Shown here: positions 1 to 10,780 of the stretch, piece after piece
How positions within the stretch are numbered: the stretch's first letter is position 1
Layout: every line of letters begins with the position of its first letter
Assembly (NCBI GenBank): GCA_025449115.1
Contig: JAHLKC010000085.1
Coordinates: 113,753-177,752, forward strand
Direction of reading: 5' to 3'
Source of the DNA: Chytridium lagenaria
Lineage: Eukaryota > Chytridiomycota > Chytridiomycetes > Chytridiales > Chytridiaceae
DNA: 64,000 nucleotides
Notes under the pieces: model-generated
Seen by the model: the letters and a program-made list of their open reading frames with translations, nothing else
What the model was told of the DNA's origin: nothing
The model's database searches: none
Position numbers and translations under genes: made by a program

Positions 1-600
1 CTCACGCATGCGCATAGACTTCTTTTGTAGTGATTATGCCTTATTTCTACACGTTTTACACATATTAATTGACCTTTGTAAACGGTCACTGGGGTTTATT
101 GTAATAGATTGCTTGGTTCTTTTCCTTGATGTATTTTTTGGGAACGAACCGGATGCAAAAAGAAAAAAACAAGGAGATGAAATAAAAACGAAAGAATGAC
201 AAGAAATGGTTGGACGCTTGTTGAGGATAGGAGAAAAATGAATGAACCAGAGATGAAAATCGAAATCTTCTAATATGCCGATAAAGGAAATTAGGCAAAA
301 TAATGGCGTATTATATATGCAGCCAAAAAAAACAACAGAAAATATCAATACCGAGCTTAGCTATGGTAACCCTTCTCCGCCATGCACGATCAAATGACAT
401 CTAAAATGCATTACAACCAAAAGCAGACCAATAAAAAAGATACAAAACTGATATAGTACTAGCGGTATCTGTTACGAGGAATGGCCAATTTAATTGATAA
501 AGTCGAGACTTCGAAGGAATTAGAGTAATAGAAAACAATAAATGCCAAAGAAAAATGTGTGTAAATAAGCACGGATATGTCAACTGTCAAATCTCGAAAC
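1..600. other. Intergenic, no gene seen
   Basis: AT-rich sequence beyond the distal end of the left inverted-repeat arm. The open frames here are short, overlap on both strands and resemble no family, so nothing is called. Sequence similarity to the right arm fades out around position 600. Confidence 0.5.
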
Positions 601-3490
601 CGTTCATATGGCCACAATCCCACTATATGTAGCATACACAATCATCCCTCCCTTAAGGTCATCAAAAACACCTTAAATGCACATGTTTCAAATGCGTATA
701 TGTCAAACAATCCATCATCTCCATCTTTAAATGCGGAAAATAATAACATTGATGCGACGCATGATTAAACGACTCGAACCGATCCGATTGTTGAAGCGGC
801 GTCACATCAACTTTAAATCTCATTACATCCGTTCTATCATCCCTGCTATTCCAATCTTCTTTGTCGGCAGCATTCAAGAAATGCGTCCAAAGGCCGAGAG
901 CTGCATCGTCGTTCGTGCGGCACGCTCGGCAGGATTCAGGTTTAAAAAACTTCAAAGCTCTCCTCCTCAATGACCTCAAGCTGGTACCTTGAAAAGTCAA
1001 AGACCATATCATTGGCATTGTGTGAAAGAGGGTACTTTTCAACAAGTCTCCATGCACCGGTGATGTCGTCATCAGGATAGTCCATGAACTCTAGATATTT
1101 GGATTCATCACCCGTAATTTCCCCCGGATGAAAAACGCGAGTTCGCCATGCGCATTTACACGCTTCCACACGGTGGTTGACTTCTCCGATTCGAGCAAAT
1201 TCTCGCTCACCGGAATTTAGGGATGTCACGGATTGGAGATAGGACGTGGGGTCTTCGGTGTATTTAGACTTGATGGTGTCCATTACGTTTTCTGCAGTGT
1301 TGGAAACTTGTGCTATAGATTTTCGGGCGAACTTATGATCACACACGGGCACATACCGTCCTGTTGATTCACCCAACCCGTAGGGTTCCGTTTGTGGTGG
1401 TATTTTGTAGGCATCGGAATAATTTCTTCCAGTATCATAATCCACTTTACCATTGAAATCAGGCGTGTCAGCGTCCGAGCTCGTTTCTCCAACATCGGGT
1501 TTCAAGACAGCAATGTGATCCCTTTGACTGACATCGTCCACTTTGTCATAAGAAATATAATCGTCAGCGTCAGAAACCCTTTCGTCATCATCGGAATCAT
1601 CGGTCTCAGCCTTCGAATCTACTTCTTCATCACCCGTTGGCGACTCGCTTGGAGGGATGTGACACGTGACTCGGTTGTAAAAGTTATCCAAGTAGCCTTC
1701 CCCAACGAACTGGGAACCGAAGCGATAGGTCATATAAGTCCTATCAACGCTGGCGTTGAAGTCGACTGCAGGATTTCTCTATAATATAGATAAAACGGAT
1801 GATACTCGTAAGATAACTGAGGTAGATATAAAAAAATAAACAAACCTCAGCTGAGTCCTGTTGCTTTTCTTTAAAAATAGAGCCATAACATGGTTTCCCA
1901 TAGAAAGCAGACAACAACACATCCTCAAACTCGATCGCTAGTGCCTCCTGCGTAACAGGATTATACGAGACTGTATACACATCGCTATCAGCCATGTGCC
2001 CTAATCTGAAAAACGCAATAACGGCCGCGACTCTGCAGCAGCCATCGGCATTGCTCTTGAAAAATGCGGCACTGGGGAACCGAAGTATCGTCCCAGGGCC
2101 ACAATACTGGGCCCAATTTGGAAGCTCGAGCCACTGGATGCTGGAGAGCTCCTTGGATTCTTCTGAGCGTCGCAAAAGTTTGAGAGAGAGTTGATACGTT
2201 TCCAGTAGCCAAAGAAGAGATGGGAATGCTAAGACCATTTTTTGAATGTCCACTTCTTTGAGGAAAAGACTGATACGGGGTAGCAGTTCTGATGGAAGAC
2301 TTTTCAAAGAAAATGGTTAGAGCCTTTGGCAAAAACCAATCTTAATATTTCAAGTTAACATACCGATTCAGCCGACAAGGAAGTCTTTTCGCAGTTAGGT
2401 AGAGACCGAGAACGTTGGGGTAAGAATATCTTATGGATAAACTTCGTTCATACAACTCTCCTGCTTTTGCAACGTTTCCTTCGAGCTCTTGACTTTGGGC
2501 TTCTCGAAAATATGTAAGGCAAGCTTGGTAATCTTCAGTTTCCGCCTCGCTAATTGCGAAACCCTTCCATTCTTTATCTCTCCGGACCATCACATCCATT
2601 CGCAATATAGCACGAAGCAGTTTAACATTGTCATTGCCAACTTGTGGCCTGAGAGGCGTCCCTTCATGAAGAAGATTTTGACTAAACACCACGGCCGACC
2701 CTCGACGCGGCTTTACAACTATACAATCATAACCATCCTGAAGCCCACCACGATGCTTTATCTCTTCATCTACTGTCAATCCTTTCAAATTTGATGCGCT
2801 TTCGAGGGTGGTGGGGTGTTTTGGAAAGTAAAACTTTGTCTCGCCACCGTCAAAGTCGTCCGTTAGGTACACTACGACCGACAGTAACGACCTGCGATCA
2901 GCATGCGGGCAGTATTGGGCGTCCACGTGAGGCGCAAACAGTCCGTCTTTTTGGGTAAAGCGGTTGATGCGGAGAGCAGCATTGGTTCCATCAAGACTCC
3001 AGCTTCCAGTCGAAACACCGAAGCCTAAAGGTGTCGTCGAGATCCCTTCTTTATCTACCGTAGTATTGATACATTCTTGAATTCTATTCCAGACGAGACT
3101 CGACAGTTTCTCGTCGATGGCCAGAAGGCGCGATCCTCGCCGCTTTGACTCCTCATACCTTCCTTTCATGGCAATGAACGATGATGCGTTGTTCAAGTCT
3201 ACAACCTATGGCAGATGAAGAGATAAAAGACGTTAGCATAAGTTCAAAGAATTGAATAAAAGTGATATCAGTTTCCTTGCCTGATTACATTCTTGGGAAG
3301 ACAGAACATTGTCCAGCTGCATAAGGACGAGTCCATGATGGTTATCAACAGAACGGACACTCGCCGCCACAAGATTTAAGTCTGGAGATGGCAGAAGATC
3401 AGAGACGACTGGATTATCCCTGGTGCGTAGGAAAGCGTCACTAGCGAGGTATTGGGATCTTGAGACGGTCCTTAGTGGCATTGGTGTTGG
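600..3490 (-). repeat. Left arm of long inverted duplication
   Basis: Inverted partner of 4110-6870. Similarity is about 98-99% over the first two exons and intron 1 (3 differences in 75 bases in intron 1), falls in exon 3, and is patchy with indels in the distal third. Spacer between arms is about 620 bp. Confidence 0.85.
662..3481 (-). CDS. 2OG-Fe(II) dioxygenase / F-box fusion protein, left copy
   Basis: Four exons: 3481-3281, 3205-2364, 2299-1846 and 1778-942, giving 777 residues. Residues about 100-280 form a prolyl-4-hydroxylase-like 2-oxoglutarate/Fe(II) dioxygenase: HVD (H160, D162) and the distal H247 in LLHEG are the expected iron ligands, and an Arg shortly after (LRAILRMD) would bind 2-oxoglutarate. 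From about residue 348 an F-box follows (LPSELLPRISLFL), then a C-terminal region I do not recognise, with an acidic stretch. Intron 1 begins with GC rather than GT. The frame stops at 942 inside a run of six T; with five T the frame continues through a plausible tail to 662, so the true end is probably 662. The F-box suggests a substrate receptor of an SCF ubiquitin ligase coupled to hydroxylation (inference). It is divergently paired with a near-identical copy at 4122. Confidence 0.85.
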
Positions 3491-4121
3491 CGTCTGCAGT
3501 TAGTTTTGCAAGCCTAATTAAGCCACAGAGACTTTATGCTATTTCTTAAAATATGGGCAAAGTTTGTCAAGCCACTTGCGGTAGACCAGCATATGTATGT
3601 ACGATAAATTAATGATAAAAGTAGGATTTAACCAAAAATATAGATTTCTCGTGAGGAAAGTTATGCGATTTCGCTGGTTTCTTGGTAACCTTGAGGTTAA
3701 TCATATATATTCACAAGTTACCTTATGCTGACTATGTTAATTTTCTCGTCCTTTTGCTGCTAACCGACTGGCCTTAAAGCAAAAGTCATGGACGACAGCG
3801 GTGGAGGAGTTATAACTCAAGATACTAAAGAATAGCTTTTATAGGTTGGCGTCTTTTCTTGATAAAATGTGATCCACAGCGACACGCTAACTGACGAGTG
3901 TCGCGTACTGATCAGATATACAACAGGAACTTGTGAAGAACAACGAGTAATAAGCGATATCTTTCCCTTCGTTATTGAATGATCCATGAACTAACTCATC
4001 TTTTTTACTTTATTACCGTCAAGAATTTAATTTGCAAAGTTTTTTATTATTACTCACCAGGAAATAAAATAACTATAAATCATTTCCAAATGGCTGAGAT
4101 TGCCGGTTTCAAAACACACCA
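3482..4121. promoter_or_regulatory. Shared divergent promoter region between the two dioxygenase/F-box copies
   Basis: This 640-bp spacer lies between the two start codons of the head-to-head gene copies. It is not itself an inverted repeat: the arms lose similarity within about 10-15 bp upstream of each ATG. The two promoters are therefore different even though the proximal coding sequences are nearly identical. It holds no convincing ORF. Confidence 0.5.
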
Positions 4122-6870
4122 ATGCCGCTCAGGACCGTCTCAAGATCCCAATACCTTGCTAGCGACGCCTTCCTACGCACCAGGGATAATCCAGTCGTCT
4201 CTGATCTTCTGCCATCTCCAGACTTAAATCTTGTGGCGGCGAGTGTCCGTTCTGTTGATAACCATCATGGACTCGTCCTTATGCAGCTGGACAATGTTCT
4301 GTCTTCCCAAGAATGTAATCAGGTAAGGAAACTAATATCACTTTTATTCAATTCTTTGAACTTATGCTAACGTCTTTTTTCTCTTCATCTGCCATAGGTT
4401 GTAGACTTGAACAACGCATCATCGTTCATTGCCATGAAAGGAAGGTATGAGGAGTCAAAGCGGCGAGGATCGCGCCTTCTGGCCATCGACGAGAAACTGT
4501 CGAGTCTCGTCTGGAATAGAATTCAAGAATGTATCAATACTACGGTAGATAAAGAAGGGATCTCGACGACACCTTTAGGCTTCGGTGTTTCGACTGGAAG
4601 CTGGAGTCTTGATGGAACCAATGCTGCTCTCCGCATCAACCGCTTTACCCAAAAAGACGGACTGTTTGCGCCTCACGTGGACGCCCAATACTGCCCGCAT
4701 GCTGATCGCAGGTCGTTACTGTCGGTCGTAGTGTACCTAACGGACGACTTTGACGGTGGCGAGACAAAGTTTTACTTTCCAAAACACCCCACCACCCTCG
4801 AAAGCGCATCAAATTTGAAAGGATTGACAGTAGATGAAGAGATAAAGCATCGTGGTGGGCTTCAGGATGGTTATGATTGTATAGTTGTAAAGCCGCGTCG
4901 AGGGTCGGCCGTGGTGTTTAGTCAAAATCTTCTTCATGAAGGGACGCCTCTCAGGCCACAAGTTGGCAATGACAATGTTAAACTGCTTCGTGCTATATTG
5001 CGAATGGATGTGATGGTCCGGAGAGATAAAGAATGGAAGGGTTTCGCAATTAGCGAGGCGGAAACTGAAGATTACCAAGCCTGCCTTACATATTTTCGAG
5101 AAGCCCAAAGTCAAGAGCTCGAAGGAAACGTTGCAAAAGCAGGAGAGTTGTATGAACGAAGTTTATCCATAAGATATTCTTACCCCAACGTTCTCGGTCT
5201 CTACAAAACTGCGAGAAGACTTCCTTGTCGGCTGAATCGGTATGTTAACTTGAAATATTAAGATTGGTTTTTCCCAGATGCTCTAACCATTTTCTTTGAA
5301 AAGTCTTCCATCAGAACTGCTACCCCGTATCAGTCTTTTCCTCAAAGAAGTGGACATTCAAAAAATGGTCTTAGCATTCCCATCTCTTTTTTGGCTACTG
5401 GAAACGCATCAACTCTCTCGCAAACTTTTGCGACGCTCAGAAGAATCCAAGGAGCTCTCCAGCATCCAATGGCTCGAGCTTCCAAGCTCGGCCCAGTCTT
5501 GCGGTCCTGCGACGATGCTCAGGTTCCCCAGTAACATTTTCAAGAGAAACATTGATGGCTGCTGTAGGGTCGCGGCTGTCATCGCCTTTTTTAGATTAGG
5601 TCACAAGGCAGACAGTAACGTGTATACGGTCTCGTATAATCCTGTTACGCAGGAGGCGTTAGCGGTTGAAATAGAAGATGTGTTGTTATCCGCTTTTTAC
5701 GGCACACCTTGCTACGGCGCGATATTTAAAGTAAAGCAACAGAATTCAGCTAAGGTTAGTACACTGATATTTAGATTTTCATAGGATTCGCATCTGTTTC
5801 GAAAGATAACTTTTTTCCTCGAAACTATAGAAAATGTTGAAGTAGACTTCAACGCCAGTGTTGATAGAAACATATATGACGTACCGCTTCGGTTCACAGT
5901 TCGTGGGTGATGATTACTTTGATAACTTTTACAATCGCGTGAAATGCCATATATTTGAAAGCGATTGGGCATCGGATGATGAAGAAACGAATACAGACTC
6001 GGACTCCGACAATTCAGGTGATGGATTGCACCAAGATCGACTCGGTTATGAAGATACCCTTCTAGATGTTGATCCCAAAAATCCTGGTGAAGAAAAAGGG
6101 GGAAGAGATTATTCCGATGCTTATCGAATGCCATCACAATCTCCACCACCGGAAATCCGGGAATACTTTCCTGGGTACACAGTCTATGACCACAAGCTTG
6201 CTCGCCGGGTTGTTTTCGATCCTTCAGAAGATGGCTTTGAAAAGACCATTTTCCGAATCTACACATGACCCGACATCCTATCTCAATCAGTGTCATCCTT
6301 AAACGCTGGGGAGCGCGAATTCTGTAGAATGGGAGAAGTCACCACTACGCAATGCAAGACTACGACACTGGCAGTTTCACGTTTAAGACCCTCGAGCCTA
6401 ACGAATCTATTGATGACGAGTTGACATTTTTTTGGGTGAATCCGAACTCGCTTTCACGTAACGTCAACGACATGGTGTTTGATTTTTCACGATACCAGCT
6501 CGCAGTTACGGAGGAGGAGAGCTTCGAGGTTAGCAGTCTATATCCTGTCGAACATGCCATGTGGACGACAAAGACGAATTTTTAGGGTCTTGCTGCGTCA
6601 ATTTAAGGATGAGACCGACCATGAACCTTTGCATGAAGCGCATGATATCCAGACCGGCATGATGAGATTTAAGTTGACGTAACCGCCACTTCAACATCGG
6701 ATCGGTTTGAATCTTTTAACCACGCGGCACAGCAGTTTTATCGCGCACTGATTTGACGTTGAAGATGATGGACTGTTTGACATATACTCATTTAAAGCAT
6801 GTTCATCTTAGGTGTTTTGATGATTGTAGCGGGGGTATGATTGTGTGTATGCCTCGTATTCTGGCATTGT
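4110..6870 (+). repeat. Right arm of long inverted duplication
   Basis: Inverted partner of 600-3490, carrying the second copy of the dioxygenase/F-box gene. Homology extends past the coding region into the shared 3' flank (the stretches around 6600-6830 match 600-790 reversed). Confidence 0.85.
4122..6268 (+). CDS. 2OG-Fe(II) dioxygenase / F-box fusion protein, right copy (C-terminally degraded)
   Basis: Exons 4122-4322, 4398-5239 and 5304-5754 mirror the left copy. The dioxygenase part (H160, D162, H247) differs from the left copy by only three residues over exons 1-2: A/V at the exon 1 junction frame and two changes near the end of exon 2. Intron 1 here has a normal GT donor. The exon 4 acceptor used by the left copy (after 5830) would give an immediate stop, but an AG at 5844-5845 lets exon 4 start at 5846 and read open to 6268, about 638 residues. 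Beyond that, homology to the left copy continues to about 6870 but in shifted frames (small deletions near 6262 and 6300), so the C-terminal domain is lost. Either a truncated functional protein or a gene in decay. Confidence 0.75.
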
Positions 6871-6987
6871 CGCCATTTGAACATTACAAATTAGTGCCAC
6901 AGTAGATAGCCCTCAAATATCAATAAAATTTTTTCTCATCACATACCTTCTAAGTTCCTTTTTTCGCCAAATATATCAATTGTCATA

Positions 6988-6992
6988 TATTA
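6988..6992. repeat. Target-site duplication TATTA (left)
   Basis: Five-base direct repeat matching 13122-13126, immediately outside the two LTRs, as expected for copia integrase. Confidence 0.75.
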
Positions 6993-7293
6993 TCTTGGAA
7001 ATGGGATTTGGGATTGAAACTTTTATTGTTGAGAAGGTGAAGAAACAAGAGGGAAAGTCGTCGCCTTTTATACGTGACAGATACATGTAAGGAAAAGAGA
7101 TAATAAACTAGACAATAGAAACAAAAGGAACGTTATAGAAACTTCAATAAACATATAGAGAAAGGAACATTAATCGTTTACAAGAAGTAAGTTCATTCCA
7201 CCATCTTCCACATTCCCCGCCGCCGTCAAAATCCCACAAGTAAAATCCCAAAATGACAAATCCTAATCCCGACATTTTCACTTATTTCCAACA
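6993..7293 (-). repeat. 3' LTR of the copia element
   Basis: Near-identical to 12822-13121. On the minus strand it starts TGTTGGAAAT and ends ATTTCCAAGA, an imperfect inverted terminal repeat (9 of 10). Confidence 0.9.
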
Positions 7294-7302
7294 CTCCCCC
7301 GC
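7294..7302 (-). promoter_or_regulatory. Polypurine tract of the copia element
   Basis: Minus-strand GCGGGGGAG lies directly against the start of the 3' LTR, the usual position of the plus-strand primer for retrotransposon DNA synthesis. Confidence 0.65.
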
Positions 7303-7325
7303 AAGCACTGAACTTGACGACAAGT

Positions 7326-8350
7326 TTATTGCTTGTTATAGACGGTAGGTGGATCCCAGCGTCGCATTCCCAAGCGTGCCCGGAGAGCCGTGAATTGAGG
7401 TCGAGGTAAGCCTTTTGTCAACGTATCCGCTACTTGTCCAGAGCTGCGAACAGGTTGCACCGTGACGACCTTGTTCTCAACGAGTCCCCGAATGTAGTGA
7501 TGGCGGAGGTCAATGTGACGAGTCCTCCTGGTGTAAACATCACTGACGCACATAGCAAGGACGCCACGATTATCCTCGTACACGGTAACCGGTAAATCCA
7601 ACTGAATGTTCAAGGCCAAGTAAAGATTTACCAGAGACTGAATCTCCCGTCCCAACTCTGATATTGCCATGTATTCAGCTTCGGTAGCTGAAAGAGCGAC
7701 TGACTTTGTCTTGGTGGAGGACCAGGCAATGGCGGCATTGGCTAAGATGATGCAATGACCGAGTTGAGATCGTCCTTGAGGATGAACGTTAAAGGCGGCG
7801 TCGGCGAAACCATGGGGAACCTTATTTCCGTGGGTAGCGTAGAATAGGCCATACGTTGGGGTTGCTTTAAGGTATTGGAAAACGCGGAGGAGGCCGTTCC
7901 AGTGACCGAGTCCAGGGTTCTTGGCGAAAGTACCGAAGTAACTGACCGCGGTGGCTATGTCGGGTCGGGTGTTCATAGCGGCGTAGTTCAAGCAACCGAG
8001 GGCCTCCAAATACTGTTGAGTCGAAATGTCTTCATCAAAACCGGCGTCGTACTCATTATCTCCAACCTCAACTTTATGCCGCAGGCGGAGGGAGTTGGCA
8101 AGAGGAACAGTGGTTGGTCGGAGCTTGGCCAGGTGGGAGTCAAAGCGCTTGAGGATGGATTCGACGTACTTGGTCTGGTGGAGGAGGATGCCTTCGGGAG
8201 TTCTGTAGGCCTGAATGCCGATGCAGTACGCGAGGTCCCCGAGGTCTCTGATCTTGAAGGCTTGACGAATGCATTCCACAGCCAGGTCAATGAGCTTGGC
8301 GAGGCCGAAAAAGCAGATATCATCAACGTAGATGGCGATGATGACGATTC
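7326..8350 (-). CDS. copia reverse transcriptase end and RNase H
   Basis: Begins with the YVDD-containing strand, then LGDLAYCIGIQ, DIATAVSYF and the RNase H domain: GFADAAFN, the SATEAEYMA motif with catalytic Glu, YEDNRGVL with catalytic Asp, and RHIDLRHHYIRGLV. Ends with QVADTLTKGLPRPQF, the standard copia C-terminus, 32 bp before the 3' LTR. Confidence 0.93.
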
Positions 8351-9109
8351 CTCGGGGGTTACTTTGAAGAGGATGCAGGGGTCGGCGCGACTTTGTCGGT
8401 AGCCATGAGCCTTAAGATGCCGTACCAAGGTGATGTACCAAAGCCGCCCGGCTTGTTTGAGGCCGTACAGGCCTTTCCGAAGTCGAAGGACCAGGTTGGG
8501 GTTGGCGGGATCTTCGAAGCCGGGAGGTTGCCGCATGTATATTTCCTCGTTGAGAACGCCGTAGAGGTATGCCGAGGAGATATCGATCATTCGAGTGGAC
8601 CAATTGTTGAGTGCTGTTAAAGCGACTAACCATCGGAACGTCACGCCTCTCATGACGGGTGAGTAAGTCTCAAAGTAGTCAATTCCTTGCACTTGAGTGA
8701 ACCCTTGAGCAACTAACCGAGCCTTAAAGCGTTCGACCGTTCCGTCGGCGTTGAGTTTTATTCGGTACACCCACTTGCAACCAACCACGTTGGTGTTGGG
8801 TGGGCGTTCCGTGATTTCGAACGTACCAGCTGCAAGGAGACTTGACCATTCTGCGTGTTCCGCCTCTTTCCACTTATCGGCGAACCTAGACTTCATGGCG
8901 GCGTTCCTGGTTGGTGGTTCAAGCTCACTTGGATCGACTGTGAGACCAGCGTGGGCGAGTTCTCGTGCGAAGATGGGGTTGATGTCGACTTCAAATGTGA
9001 AGAGGACGCTCTTGTCATCGGATTCGTAGGTGTGGAAGTCCCATGGGCGACCAGAGAGGGTGGTGGTTCCACTTGCAATGGCTTCGGCGGTTTTTCTATA
9101 TATAAACAA
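8319..9109 (-). CDS. copia reverse transcriptase (N-terminal and palm)
   Basis: Typical copia RT: CKWVYRIKLNADGTVERFKAR, LVAQGFTQVQGIDYFETYSP, RMIDISSAYLYGVLNEEIYM and RLRKGLYGLKQAGRLWY. The catalytic YVDD (minus strand, 8319-8330) lies in the next frame because of a one-base deficit in the C5 run at 8354-8358; six C would join the two halves. Confidence 0.92.
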
Positions 9110-9528
9110 AATGAAGAAGAAATGTTAACGATGTAAGATCCCCTCCCCCTGAAATCTATTTAGTAGGAATCCGGCGAGTCCAACTCGCGTTGCATCATCG
9201 CTGACAGGTAAGCCCCGCACCTCTGTAGGACGATCCCTCTTAAAACATCGTGAAGCCCTGCTTTCACGCAACCGCGTGGAGCCCAGCTCCCACCGGTTTT
9301 TCGTCCTGATCCGTTCTCAAGGGCTCCTCATGAGTGCCTTGTTGCCTGAGGGTGACCTGCCCAGCAGGTTGGTTATGCAACCGACAAACCCGTCCAACGG
9401 GTGAACGGATCAACAGCGAGAGTATAGAAGGAAGGATTCGAGAGGAGTGTGGGGAGGGGAAGGATGAAGGAGTGAAGGAGATATGATATGAAAAGAAAAC
9501 ATATGATGTGAGTAATTCCTTACCTTTA
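9100..9528 (-). other. Intron-like insert in copia pol carrying a dense set of hairpins
   Basis: About 430 bp interrupt pol between the linker and the RT. On the minus strand it starts with GTAAGG after AAG and ends TTTATATATAG, with a TTAAC branch-like motif, so it could be spliced; the splice is off by one base unless the A5 run after the acceptor is really A4. The GC-rich core (9172-9411) is not coding. It contains four hairpins that all have the same CCA (plus strand) / TGG (minus strand) triloop at 9174-9188, 9271-9297, 9355-9369 and 9388-9402, and a 9-bp perfect long-range stem 9308-9316 / 9403-9411 enclosing two of them. No known RNA family was recognised. Confidence 0.6.
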
Positions 9529-10010
9529 AGGCGTTGGAGATTTCCTCAGAGGTGGCAGGCCGCGTTGGGAGGGGTGGTTGAGGTGAGGTGGTTGACGAAC
9601 TTGATGACTCCCCCTGAGCCGAAGACCGTTGGACAGGGACGGGATCAGGATTGCTCTTGGAAATGGGATTTGGATTGGGATTGGAGGAGAAGACATGGTA
9701 GTTGGAGGGAGGAATTGATGGAGGAGCGGGGTCAACGCGGATGTGCTTGAGAGGAGGGGGTTGAGAGGGAGAGGCTTTGCGGCGGGAGGGATTGGAGGCG
9801 GCGGAGGAAGGGTGACTGGGTGTGTATGGGATTGGAGAGGGTTGAGGCGGAGGTGGGGGAGAGGGGGTAGTTGTGGGTGGTAGGGGAGAATTGTCAAGGG
9901 CAGGAGGTGGAGGTGGTAAGGTAGGTCGATGTCGAGAGACAAAGGAGAGGTAATCTTGGGTAACCTTGTCAAGTGAAGAACGTTCAGTCGGGGTTAAGGT
10001 TGGGACAAAA
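9526..10010 (-). CDS. copia pol, proline/serine-rich linker between integrase and RT
   Basis: Low-complexity Pro/Ser/Thr-rich segment (PSPPPPPQPSPIPY, SNPNPNPISKSNP) typical of the connection between copia integrase and reverse transcriptase. It ends at SEEISNALK, immediately followed by AAG/GTAAGG, a perfect consensus splice donor and the left edge of the structured insert. Confidence 0.7.
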
Positions 10011-10780
10011 AGACGATAATGGAGCAGAGGGAAGGAAGGGTCGGGCAGCAAGAGGAGGAAAGGTGGTCTCATGAAAGGTAACATCTGAATGGCGGCGGTA
10101 AATGAGTTTATTAGTACGGAGATCTAAAAGTTTGACTAGGGACTTGGATGAAGCGCCTATGTAGATGGCGGGTGCGGTGTGAGAACCAAGCTTAGCGTCA
10201 CGCTGTGACTTCGGCAGATAGTAATCACATCCACAACCGGCAACACGCAGGTGCTCGACGAATGGCGCTATTCCATGGAATGCTTCGTAAGGGGAAGTGA
10301 TGCCGCGGGAAGGGATGGGGAGAATGTTCTTTAGATCGGTTGCGTGGGGGAGGAGGAGGGGCCAGTCGGTGAGTGAGAGATTTGGGGCATGGTGGAGAAG
10401 GGAGGAGAGAATGTTGAGGAGAGTTTGATGGTGCCGTTCGGCAACACCATCGAGTTGGGGGGTTCTTGGCGGCGTCGGTTCTTGAATGATTCGTTGGGCG
10501 TCGCAGTAGTCTTGAAAGGCGGTGGAGAGGAGTTCACCACGGTCCATGCGGATGAGTTTTGGTTGGAGACCATGGTGGAAGATAAGTTTCTCAATGAGGC
10601 GGATGGTGTACACGAAAGACTCATCTTTTGTTTTCAACAGGTACACCCATGAAAAACGTGTAGCATCATCTACCACATGGAGGACGTATCTTTCTCCGTC
10701 TCGTCCCGTCGGTGTAATCCCAAGGAGATCGATATGTAGAAATTGGCCGGGAAGGGTGTCGCGGGGTTTTGCCGTCTTGA
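9984..10780 (-). CDS. copia integrase core
   Basis: DD35E integrase: first Asp in HIDLLG (about 10720-10740), VDDATRFSWVYLL, second Asp in RMDRGEL and the catalytic Glu in GVAERHHQTLL. The second motif reads D-R-G-E instead of the usual D-N-G-G-E, an unusual substitution next to the catalytic residue. C-terminal of the core is the copia motif with YLPKSQRDAKLGSHTAPAIY. The frame then passes into a proline-rich linker in another frame. Confidence 0.85.

Noticed and set aside
9172..9411. Hammerhead, HDV-like or group I ribozyme core in the pol insert
   Set aside because: I looked for CUGANGA...GAAA, HDV-type and group I P7/R-type motifs on both strands and found none; only the generic hairpin structure is claimed.
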